Shown here in pieces: positions 1 to 7,350 of a DNA stretch of 64,000 bases (positions are counted from its first letter, which is position 1; every line of letters begins with the position of its first letter). A program made the position numbers and the translations under genes. Below the pieces are notes generated by a model that was not told the DNA's origin, ran no database searches, and saw only the letters and a program-made list of their open reading frames with translations. Source of the stretch: an uncultured Pelagibacteraceae bacterium (lineage in GTDB: Bacteria > Pseudomonadota > Alphaproteobacteria > Pelagibacterales > Pelagibacteraceae); NCBI GenBank assembly GCA_902523185.1, contig CABYYJ010000005.1, forward strand, positions 1-64,000, in the 5' to 3' direction.

Positions 1-681
1 TATAAATAAAAGTAATGGCATTCTATTACCCGATAAAATTAGGCCAAATAAAATTATTATTAATAAAATCGGTACTAAAAATTTCAATATTTTAGGCGAA
101 AAATTTTTATAAAATAAAGGAATTAAAAAAAAAGAAAAAATAGAAAATCTCTGTATATATCCGCCAGCAATTAATTCATCTCCAAACGGTCCTCCTAACT
201 TTCTAAAACCAGGTATAGCTTTGTATCCAAATATATCTTTACCAAAAGAAAATTGATAAATTATATCAAAGCAGACAAATAGAGATGCTAATGAGCATGA
301 AATAAAAAATAATTTAAAGTTTATATAATCTTTTTCAATTAAAAACTTTATAGAAATATAAAGTAATAAATACTTTAAAAATAAAAATGATCTTAAGGTG
401 GTAGCATAAGCAGTACCCCAAGAAAGTTTATTTAAATAAAAAATGTCATTAAAAAATGCAGTAAAAATTACGAAGCCAAAAAAAATAAAAATTATCTTAT
501 CAATAAGAAAAAATTTAGTTTTAAACATGTCTCCTCTAAATAGAATTAAAGTAGATAATATAATAAGTATTGTATTAATGTTAATTATCATGTTCCCTGC
601 TATAAAACTTAATGGCATCAAAGATAGTAATAAGTTAAAGTAACTATTTTTAAGTGGTTTGAATTTTGAGATTAAATGCAT
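1..681 (-). CDS. O-antigen ligase/polymerase-like membrane protein (partial)
   Basis: The ATG at 681-679 opens a frame that runs without a stop to the window edge, giving 227 codons of the N-terminal part; the C-terminus lies outside. The product is very hydrophobic, with several predicted membrane helices separated by short basic loops. A later helix contains LILSGNRMPLLLF, which resembles the motif at the start of the Wzy_C region in O-antigen ligase/polymerase families. Proteins of this type join or polymerise lipid-linked glycans at the periplasmic face of the inner membrane. It is divergent from tRNA-Arg and belongs with the glycan genes that follow. The family call is by motif and topology only. 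Confidence 0.7.
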   Translation of the reverse strand, partial: MHLISKFKPLKNSYFNLLLSLMPLSFIAGNMIININTILIILSTLILFRGDMFKTKFFLIDKIIFIFFGFVIFTAFFNDIFYLNKLSWGTAYATTLRSFLFLKYLLLYISIKFLIEKDYINFKLFFISCSLASLFVCFDIIYQFSFGKDIFGYKAIPGFRKLGGPFGDELIAGGYIQRFSIFSFFLIPLFYKNFSPKILKFLVPILLIIILFGLILSGNRMPLLLFI

Positions 682-758
682 TATTTTTTTTATTTATGTT
701 AACTATTTATATCATGGATAAATTTCAAGAAATAAGGATAATTAAAAAAAAAATACTT

Positions 759-835
759 GCGCCTGTAGCTCAACTGGATAGAGCGCTTGGCTACGGACCA
801 GGAGGTTCTGGGTTCAAATCCTAGCAGGCGCACCA
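759..835 (+). tRNA. tRNA-Arg (anticodon ACG), CCA encoded
   Basis: A full cloverleaf is visible. The acceptor stem is GCGCCTG (759-765) paired with CAGGCGC (825-831), with discriminator A832 and CCA at 833-835. The anticodon loop is CTACGGA, so the anticodon is ACG, read as ICG after deamination and decoding CGN arginine codons. The T-arm loop is TTCAAAT. The next gene starts only three bases after the CCA. Confidence 0.96.
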
Positions 836-838
836 AAA

Positions 839-2083
839 ATGTTAAACTCAATAAAAAATTTTTCTTTAATTCATCTATTGTTTTTAAGTCTAATCGTAAG
901 AGCTGTTTCTTTTTACTTTTTTGGAGATGAGAGCTTAGTAAACGAATGGGCAAAAATTATTCATAATCAGGAGGTTTCAGGCGTTTTTGGTTACTATGTT
1001 GTTGTAAACGATTTTTTTGCAGATCCAAAATTTGCTGAAAATAATGAAGTAGTATTACCCACTGTTTTTATGCCTCCATTATATTTTTATTTTATTTATG
1101 TTACAAAGTTAATCTCTTTTGGAATTTTAAACTTAGTAGATTTAATAATAACCTTACAAATTTTTATCAGTTTAGTCTCTATTTATATATTTTATGAATT
1201 GATAAAATTTTTTGAAAAAGAACAAGTTGCACTTATAGCTGCTACGATATTCTCTCTCTTTCCATTAAACGTTTGGGTGGTTTCACAAATATCCTCAATA
1301 ACATTACAAATACTATTAATTTTATTATTTCTATTCTTTTTAATAAAATTTAAAAGGAATAAAAAAATTAAAAACTTAATTTATTTTTCATTGATTTCAG
1401 GTTGCCTAATGTTAACAAGAGGAGAGTTTTTTTTATTTTATTTCTTTACAATTATTTATTTTTATTTTTTTTTAGAAAAAAATTTTAAAAATTTAATATT
1501 ATCGGTAATTTTGACTATATTGGTTTTATCGCCCTATTTATACAGAAATTACAACTTATTTAACGAACTTACACTCACAAAATCGTTTGGCTACAACTTA
1601 TTAAAAGGAAATAATCCAAACTTTAAGGTAGAGGGAGATGCAGTTTTCTTAGAGAATAAGTTTAAAAGAAATTCTTTAAAAATAAAAGCTGATCAAAAAT
1701 ACGAAATTAACTTAGATAATTTTTATAAAGAAAAAGCAAAAAATTTTATATATGGAGATCCAGTAGCTTATTTGAATTTTTATATAAAAAAAGTTTTTTC
1801 TTTTATATTTTTAGATCTTAATTCTTCGTATCCAAATTATTATAATCCACTTCATATAGTACCTAAAATTATCATGTCAGTTTTAACCTTAATTGGATGT
1901 ATTTTTTTATTTAAAAAAAGAGGTTTTTTTCAGTATTTAACTTTTTACTATGCGTTTAATATTCTTCTATTTTCGATTTTTTTTATTTTACCAAGATATA
2001 GCTTGATTCTTTTACCGGTACAAATATTAATTTCAATAAGTACTGTAAAATTTTTCTGGCGAAAATTCTTCTATAAGTTCTAG
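839..2083 (+). CDS. GT39/ArnT-like membrane glycosyltransferase
   Basis: This 414-aa protein has about ten hydrophobic segments. An acidic motif (GDESLVNEW) follows the first helix, as expected for GT-C fold transferases of the GT39/ArnT type, which move a sugar from a polyprenyl-phosphate donor in the membrane. A RNYNLF...GYNLLKGNNP stretch after the central helices resembles bacterial members of this group. The ATG lies three bases after the tRNA-Arg CCA, so no ribosome-binding site can fit; no downstream start would preserve the first helix. The 3' end overlaps the convergent epimerase gene by 51 bases. The exact acceptor is unknown. Confidence 0.75.
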   Translation: MLNSIKNFSLIHLLFLSLIVRAVSFYFFGDESLVNEWAKIIHNQEVSGVFGYYVVVNDFFADPKFAENNEVVLPTVFMPPLYFYFIYVTKLISFGILNLVDLIITLQIFISLVSIYIFYELIKFFEKEQVALIAATIFSLFPLNVWVVSQISSITLQILLILLFLFFLIKFKRNKKIKNLIYFSLISGCLMLTRGEFFLFYFFTIIYFYFFLEKNFKNLILSVILTILVLSPYLYRNYNLFNELTLTKSFGYNLLKGNNPNFKVEGDAVFLENKFKRNSLKIKADQKYEINLDNFYKEKAKNFIYGDPVAYLNFYIKKVFSFIFLDLNSSYPNYYNPLHIVPKIIMSVLTLIGCIFLFKKRGFFQYLTFYYAFNILLFSIFFILPRYSLILLPVQILISISTVKFFWRKFFYKF

Positions 2084-3106
2084 TAATATTTTTTTTGTTG
2101 AAAATTTTTGTTTCCATTTGGGATAATCTTTTTTGAATTTTCTCATATTTGAAATATACCAGATATGATCGCCAACTCTATTCTGTTTAAGAATAGTCCT
2201 CTTAATTTTAATCTTTTTTACATCTTCAATAATATCTAATGCCTCTACAATTGAACAATTAGAAAATCTACCACCACCAGTATTATAAATTTCACCGTTT
2301 TTTGGTTTTTTAAAGTACTCCCAAAAACAATTCACTAGATCATAGCTATGAATATTATCTCTTACCTGTTTTCCTTTGTATCCGATTAATGTGTATTTTT
2401 TATTTTTAATGGATGATTTAACAAGATAAGACAAAAAACCATGTAGTTTAGCCCCAGAATGATTTGGTCCAGTAATGCAACCTGCTCTAAAACAAGATGT
2501 TTTTAAACCAACATTTTTTCCATACTCTTGAACCACTAAATCAGCATAGGCTTTTGAAGTTCCAAAAAAACTATGTGTGCAATTATCAAGTGACATGCTT
2601 TCATCAATTCCATTTTTGTATTTATGGTAATTTTTAATTTCCCATCTAGTTTTTTTTTCAACTAATGGCAAAATATTTGGATTATCTCCATATACTTTAT
2701 TTGTTGACATAAATATAAATGGAGTATCAGGGCAATAAATTTTAGTAAGTTCTAAAAGATTTAATGTACCTTTTGCATTAATTTCAAAATCTATAAAAGC
2801 TTTGTTTTTTGCCCAATCATGCGATGGCTGAGCTGCACAGTGAATTATAACATTAATCCTTTTATTATATTTTTTAAAGATATTTTTTATTGAGTCATAA
2901 TTTCTAATATCTAAATTATAGTGAAAATATCTTTTAATTTCTTTTTTTAATTTAGATTTTATCCAATTTATGTCTCCATCGTTTCCAAAAAAAAATTTTC
3001 TTGCGTTATTATCAATGCCAATAACATCAAAACCTTTTTTTGAGAAAAATAATGCAGACTCAGATCCAACTAAACCACAAGATCCAGTTATTAGTGCCAA
3101 ACTCAT
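2033..3106 (-). CDS. CDP-paratose 2-epimerase-like NAD-dependent SDR
   Basis: This 357-aa extended SDR begins with the NAD-binding motif GSCGLVG (residues 8-14). It carries the signatures CAAQPSHDWA, STNKVYGD and GPNHSGAKLHGFLSYLV, which I associate with CDP-paratose/CDP-tyvelose 2-epimerases that make dideoxyhexoses for O-antigens. The catalytic YxxxK position reads FGTSK, with Phe in place of Tyr; I recall FGxSK in the tyvelose-epimerase branch, so this may be normal for the subgroup. It overlaps the upstream epimerase gene by 4 bases, so the two are probably translated together. Other CDP-dideoxyhexose genes are not in the window, so the substrate is inferred. Confidence 0.8.
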   Translation of the reverse strand: MSLALITGSCGLVGSESALFFSKKGFDVIGIDNNARKFFFGNDGDINWIKSKLKKEIKRYFHYNLDIRNYDSIKNIFKKYNKRINVIIHCAAQPSHDWAKNKAFIDFEINAKGTLNLLELTKIYCPDTPFIFMSTNKVYGDNPNILPLVEKKTRWEIKNYHKYKNGIDESMSLDNCTHSFFGTSKAYADLVVQEYGKNVGLKTSCFRAGCITGPNHSGAKLHGFLSYLVKSSIKNKKYTLIGYKGKQVRDNIHSYDLVNCFWEYFKKPKNGEIYNTGGGRFSNCSIVEALDIIEDVKKIKIKRTILKQNRVGDHIWYISNMRKFKKDYPKWKQKFSTKKILLELIEEFSPEKFYSTY

Positions 3107-4131
3107 TTAAAATACTTCCATACTTGTTTATTATTTATTAACCATAGATATATGTCTTTTAAAATTTGATCTACAGATTTTAAGGGTTTCCAGTTGTAAA
3201 ATTTCAAAACTTTTCTATTATCTGAAATATAATAAGGGACATCGAAAATTGAAGTTTTGGGCTTTTTTCCAAAAAATATATTATTCCCAGTAAGCTTTTT
3301 ACAAATGTTAGTGAGCTCAACTAAAGAAATAGAGTTTTTCACACCTCCACCTATGTTGAAAGTATCATTGTTTATTTTTTTAAAACTTTTGATTTGGATA
3401 AGAATTATTTCGCAAACATCGTCAATGTGAATTATGTCTCTAACTTGGTTTCCATGACCCCCATATCCAATGTAATTCAATTTTTTTTTGAAAAAATGGT
3501 TAGCTAACCATAAAGGAACAAATCCCTGATCCTGTTTACCAAATTGCCAAGGTCCTGCAATAACTCCAAATCTATTTATTATATATCTTAAATTAGTTTT
3601 AAAAAAAAATTCTTTTATAAGTTTTTCTGATGCAAGCTTAGTAAAACCATATAAAGAACTTGCTTCAGATGTTGGAAAAGTCTCATTAATAATCTTTTTT
3701 CTTTTTATCGGTTTTTTAAAATTCTTATTTTTAAATAAATTCTTTAAATTATTAATAGAATAGACTCTACTTGAGGATAGAAATATTAAATTAGATTTAT
3801 CTTTTAAACATTTTTTTAAAATATTATAAGTACCGATTAGATTTGTATTAAAAACTCTATCTGGATCTTTTTTTGATGCCTCTATCGCTGGCTCAGCACA
3901 ACAGTCGATAACTAAGTCAAACTTTTTTAATTTCTTTAATTTACCATTATCTGCAATATCTATTTTATAATTATAAATTTTAATTTTCTCCAATCTGTTT
4001 TTGTTAGACTTGGAGCCTTTTCGAATAAGTGTATCTAGACTATAAATTTGTGTGTTTTTTAACTTTTTCTTTAAAAAAAAAGCAATATTAGAACCTACAA
4101 AACCACAACCACCTGTAATTAGTATTTTCAT
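3103..4131 (-). CDS. NAD-dependent epimerase/dehydratase, CDP-paratose epimerase-like paralogue
   Basis: This 342-aa extended SDR starts with the Rossmann motif GGCGFVG. It has CCAEPAIEA where its neighbour has CAAQPSHDW, SSSRVYS in the catalytic-Ser strand, and a complete YxxxK motif (YGFTK). The RFGVIAGPWQFGKQDQGF region matches nucleotide-sugar epimerases. It is the first gene of a two-gene unit with the downstream epimerase (4-base overlap) and diverges from the GT2 at 4181. It probably makes or epimerises an NDP-hexose for a surface glycan. The pair may act in sequence or be diverged duplicates. Confidence 0.78.
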   Translation of the reverse strand: MKILITGGCGFVGSNIAFFLKKKLKNTQIYSLDTLIRKGSKSNKNRLEKIKIYNYKIDIADNGKLKKLKKFDLVIDCCAEPAIEASKKDPDRVFNTNLIGTYNILKKCLKDKSNLIFLSSSRVYSINNLKNLFKNKNFKKPIKRKKIINETFPTSEASSLYGFTKLASEKLIKEFFFKTNLRYIINRFGVIAGPWQFGKQDQGFVPLWLANHFFKKKLNYIGYGGHGNQVRDIIHIDDVCEIILIQIKSFKKINNDTFNIGGGVKNSISLVELTNICKKLTGNNIFFGKKPKTSIFDVPYYISDNRKVLKFYNWKPLKSVDQILKDIYLWLINNKQVWKYFK

Positions 4132-4180
4132 TAACTATTAGATATCTTATTAATTTCAATAAAGAAATATAAAATTAAAT

Positions 4181-4894
4181 ATGTTATCAATAATTATACC
4201 AGCTCGAAACGAGGAAGAAAATTTAAAAAATATTTTTGATTATTTCAATCAAGCTATGAACAGCATTGATTATGAAATTGTCATAATAAATGATTTTAGC
4301 ACTGATAACACCTTTGTTAAAGCTAAGGAATTATTTGGATCCAATAAAAAATTTAAAATTTATGATAATGAAAAAAAGGGTCTTGGAGGAGCAATCAATC
4401 TAGGAATTGAAAAAAGCAATGGAACTAAAATTGCAATAATGATGGCAGACTTGTCAGACGATATTAATGATTTAAAAAATTATAATAAATTAATGGATGA
4501 GGAAAACCTCGATGCAGTCCTAGGATCAAGGTTTATAAAGAACTCAAAAATTGAAGCTTATCCAATAAAAAAATTAATATTGAATAGAATATTTAATTTT
4601 TTTGTAAGTATAGTTTATTGGAATGAGTATAATGATTATACAAATGCATTCAAAATTTATAAAAAGGATGTCTTAAAAACTTTAATGCCTTTTGTTTCAG
4701 AAAGCTTCAATATTTTTTTAGAAATACCACTCAAAATAATTGGCCGTGGATATTCCTATAAAGTTATTAAAATCAATTGGTATGGTCGAAAAAAAGGAGA
4801 AGCAAAATTTAAGATTAAAGAACTTCGTTCAAAATATATTTTTACATTATTATATTGTCTTCTTGAAAAAATTCTTCTAAAAATACAAAAATGA
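4181..4894 (+). CDS. Family 2 glycosyltransferase (polyprenol-phosphate sugar transferase type)
   Basis: This 237-aa protein is a GT-A domain in the dolichol-phosphate mannosyltransferase style: N-terminal LSIIIPARNEEENL, the VIINDFSTDNT strand, then MADLSDD in place of the more usual DADxQ metal-binding motif, and AVLGSRF afterwards. Such enzymes load a sugar from an NDP donor onto a polyprenyl phosphate. That would supply the GT39-type transferases found in this region. No C-terminal membrane pair is present, so the protein is probably cytoplasmic and membrane-associated. Its stop codon overlaps the start of a 31-codon ORF. Confidence 0.85.
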   Translation: MLSIIIPARNEEENLKNIFDYFNQAMNSIDYEIVIINDFSTDNTFVKAKELFGSNKKFKIYDNEKKGLGGAINLGIEKSNGTKIAIMMADLSDDINDLKNYNKLMDEENLDAVLGSRFIKNSKIEAYPIKKLILNRIFNFFVSIVYWNEYNDYTNAFKIYKKDVLKTLMPFVSESFNIFLEIPLKIIGRGYSYKVIKINWYGRKKGEAKFKIKELRSKYIFTLLYCLLEKILLKIQK

Positions 4895-4986
4895 AAAAAT
4901 TGCGAAATATTTCTTTACAAAAAGCTGTAATTTTATTTTTTATAATAGTTTTAATAATTCTCATTACTTTGACAATGATATTATAG
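4891..4986 (+). CDS. Putative 31-aa single-pass membrane peptide
   Basis: An ATG overlaps the TGA of the upstream GT2 (ATGA arrangement). It opens a 31-codon frame with a basic N-terminus (MKKLRN) followed by one strongly hydrophobic stretch of about 18 residues, ending in TAG at 4984-4986. The stop lies 6 bases inside the convergent uppP gene, which fits the packing of other convergent pairs here. A chance AT-rich ORF is possible. No family is recognised. Confidence 0.4.
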   Translation: MKKLRNISLQKAVILFFIIVLIILITLTMIL

Positions 4987-5739
4987 ATAGGCTGCGCCTA
5001 GTAAGAAAAAGCCCAATAATAATCTGTATATTACAAAAATATTAAGACTAGTTTTTTTAATATATTTTAAAAAAAATTTAATTGTCAATAAAGAAAATAT
5101 AAAAGATAAAATAATAGAAACCAAATTAATAGTTGAGAAGTTTAAATCACCGGATGAAATAATATTATTGATACCAAAAATTGATACAGCTCCTAGTGTT
5201 GGTATTGAAAGTAAAAACGATATTTTTGCTGCATCGAAACGTTCAAAATTTAACATTCTTGCAGCTGTAATTGTTATCCCGGATCTACTTACTCCTGGAA
5301 TTAAAGACAACACTTGAAACAATCCAATTATAACTGCTGATTTGAAGTTAAAATTATTATCAATATTTTTTTCTAAACTAAATTTATCACTCACAAAAAG
5401 TAGTAAACCAAAGATAAGTGTTGTCCAGCCTATTATTTCAATATTTCTTAAGTTTTTTATTAAGTTAGTTTCAACTAGAATGTAGCCACAAATCATTACA
5501 GGCAACGAGGATATAAAAATTTTTATAAAGAGTTGTTTATTTTTAACAAAATTAATTATATCTCTATAAAAAAATGTTAATACCGCCAAGAATGAACCAA
5601 TGTGTAAACTCACATCTAAAGAAAGACCTTTATTTTTAAAATTTGTAAATTCAGATATCAGAACTAAATGTGAGGAAGAACTTATCGGCAAAAACTCAGT
5701 AATGCCTTGTATTAAAGAAAGAACAATTATTTCTAACAT
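4981..5739 (-). CDS. uppP: Undecaprenyl-diphosphatase UppP (BacA)
   Basis: This 252-aa integral membrane protein contains the family signature QGITEFLPISSSSHL (about residues 11-25) and the second motif LIPGVSRSGITITAARML, which together form the phosphatase site. The enzyme dephosphorylates undecaprenyl diphosphate to recycle the lipid carrier for peptidoglycan and surface glycans. That suits its position beside polysaccharide genes. About eight hydrophobic helices are evident, and the length is near the family norm (about 265). It is divergent from gltD across a 165-base gap. Confidence 0.95.
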   Translation of the reverse strand: MLEIIVLSLIQGITEFLPISSSSHLVLISEFTNFKNKGLSLDVSLHIGSFLAVLTFFYRDIINFVKNKQLFIKIFISSLPVMICGYILVETNLIKNLRNIEIIGWTTLIFGLLLFVSDKFSLEKNIDNNFNFKSAVIIGLFQVLSLIPGVSRSGITITAARMLNFERFDAAKISFLLSIPTLGAVSIFGINNIISSGDLNFSTINLVSIILSFIFSLLTIKFFLKYIKKTSLNIFVIYRLLLGFFLLGAAYL

Positions 5740-5786
5740 AATTTAAAAGTTAGGAGTGAAGGGTGTTTTTTTAATGACATCCACAA

Positions 5787-5803
5787 TGCATATCAGGTAT
5801 GCA
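5787..5803. promoter_or_regulatory. 17-bp dyad TGCATA-N5-TATGCA upstream of gltD (NtrC-box-like)
   Basis: A perfect 6-bp inverted repeat separated by TCAGG lies between the divergent uppP and gltD genes. The outer tetramers are TGCA on both sides and the total length is 17 bp, as in the classical NtrC site TGCAC-N7-GTGCA. Its position upstream of a nitrogen-assimilation operon makes an operator plausible. Binding by any regulator is inferred. Confidence 0.35.
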
Positions 5804-5851
5804 AAAAATAACATTAAAAAATAAGGATTTTACAAATTTAGGTAATAGGTA

Positions 5852-5882
5852 TTGACCTTTTTGTTCTATTAATTAATATATT
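5852..5882 (+). promoter_or_regulatory. Candidate sigma-70 promoter of gltD-gltB
   Basis: TTGACC at 5852-5857 is a good -35 match. It is followed by AT-rich candidates for the -10: TAATAT at 5874-5879 (16-bp spacer) or TATATT at 5877-5882 (19-bp spacer). The position is 20-50 bases upstream of the gltD start. In AT-rich DNA the -10 choice is uncertain. Confidence 0.35.
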
Positions 5883-5904
5883 TCTTAACTATTTTGACCA
5901 TCCA

Positions 5905-7350
5905 ATGAAAAAAAAAATGCTTCAATTTGTAGATTTGAAACAGGAAACTCCTGAAAAAAGAAATACGTTAAAAAGAAAACGTGATTTTAATGAAATTTAC
6001 AACGAATTTATCACGGACAAAGCATCTGAACAGTCTAGTAGATGCTCGCAATGTGGTGTTCCATTTTGTCAAATCCACTGCCCATTAAGTAATAACATTC
6101 CAGATTGGTTAAAACTAACTGCCGAAGGTAGACTAAAAGAAGCTTATGAAATTTCGCAAAGCACAAACAATATGCCCGAGGTTTGTGGAAGAATTTGCCC
6201 GCAAGACAGATTATGTGAGGGAAATTGCGTCATAGAGCAATCTGGGCATGGCACAGTAACAATAGGATCGATCGAGAAATATATTAATGATACAGCTTGG
6301 GAAAAAGGTTGGGTAAAGCCAGTAAAAGTTAAAAAAGAACTTAAGCAATCAGTAGGAATTATAGGTGCCGGACCAGCAGGTATGGCTTGTGCCGAAGAAC
6401 TAAGGAAGTCTGGTTATCAAGTAACTATTTACGATAGATACGATAGGCCTGGGGGTCTTTTAATTTATGGTATCCCTAATTTTAAATTAGAAAAATTTGT
6501 TGTTGAAAGAAGAACAAAACTTCTCAGGGATAGCGGCATTAAGTTTGTTCAAAACTTTGAAGTAGGGAGAGATAAGACGCTTTACGAACTGAAAGAAAAA
6601 CATGATGCAATTTTAATTTCTACTGGAGTTTACAAAGCTAGAGAAATCGAAATACCTGGGCATAACTTAAAAAACATTTTTCCTGCGATGGAATTTTTAA
6701 CAGCTTCCAATAGAAAAGGTTTAGGCGATCAAGTAAAATTATTTGATGATGGTACTCTTAACGCAGAGGGAAAAGATGTAGTAGTTATTGGTGGTGGAGA
6801 TACTGCAATGGATTGCGTAAGAACTTCTGTAAGACAGAAAGCCAAATCAGTCAAATGTTTGTATAGAAGAGATAGGGAAAATATGCCAGGTTCAGCTAGA
6901 GAGGTCGGTAACGCAATTGAAGAAGGAGTGGAGTTTGTGTGGTTATCAAGTCCAAAAAAATTTATTGGTAATACAGAGGTAGAGGAAATTGAAGTGAATA
7001 AAATGAAACTTGGAGAACCAGACTCTTCTGGAAGAAGAAGGCCCGAGATTGACCTTGGTTCAGAATATAAAATTAAAGCTGATTTAGTTATAAAATCTTT
7101 GGGGTTCGATCCAGAGGATTTACCAAATTTATTTAATGCAAAAGAACTAGGGATTTCTCAATGGGGTACATTAAAAATAGATTTAAAGACAATGCAGACA
7201 AATATTAACGGAGTGTTTGCAGCTGGCGATATTGTTAGAGGAGCTTCACTGGTTGTTTGGGCTATCAGAGATGGAAGAGATGCGGCTGTTCAAATCGAAA
7301 AATATATTAAAGCAAAAATTAATAAACTTAAGTCTTCGGAAGCAGCATAA
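5905..7350 (+). CDS. gltD: Glutamate synthase (NADPH) small subunit GltD
   Basis: This 481-aa flavoprotein supplies electrons from NADPH to the large GOGAT subunit. The N-terminal domain has the paired four-cysteine motifs for two 4Fe-4S clusters (Cys47, 50, 55, 59 and Cys94, 98, 104, 108). An FAD-binding GAGPAG follows at about 154-159, then the NADPH-binding VVIGGGDTAMD at about 293-303. A C-terminal GVFAAGDIVRGASLVVWAI closes the FAD site. An in-frame ATG at 5917 is an alternative start. The TAA directly abuts the gltB ATG. The order gltD-gltB is the reverse of the E. coli gltBD operon. Confidence 0.96.
   Translation: MKKKMLQFVDLKQETPEKRNTLKRKRDFNEIYNEFITDKASEQSSRCSQCGVPFCQIHCPLSNNIPDWLKLTAEGRLKEAYEISQSTNNMPEVCGRICPQDRLCEGNCVIEQSGHGTVTIGSIEKYINDTAWEKGWVKPVKVKKELKQSVGIIGAGPAGMACAEELRKSGYQVTIYDRYDRPGGLLIYGIPNFKLEKFVVERRTKLLRDSGIKFVQNFEVGRDKTLYELKEKHDAILISTGVYKAREIEIPGHNLKNIFPAMEFLTASNRKGLGDQVKLFDDGTLNAEGKDVVVIGGGDTAMDCVRTSVRQKAKSVKCLYRRDRENMPGSAREVGNAIEEGVEFVWLSSPKKFIGNTEVEEIEVNKMKLGEPDSSGRRRPEIDLGSEYKIKADLVIKSLGFDPEDLPNLFNAKELGISQWGTLKIDLKTMQTNINGVFAAGDIVRGASLVVWAIRDGRDAAVQIEKYIKAKINKLKSSEAA

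Noticed and set aside
443-643. 66-codon plus-strand frame at the left end
   Set aside because: It is antisense to the partial O-antigen ligase-like gene, whose membrane-protein pattern is much more convincing.
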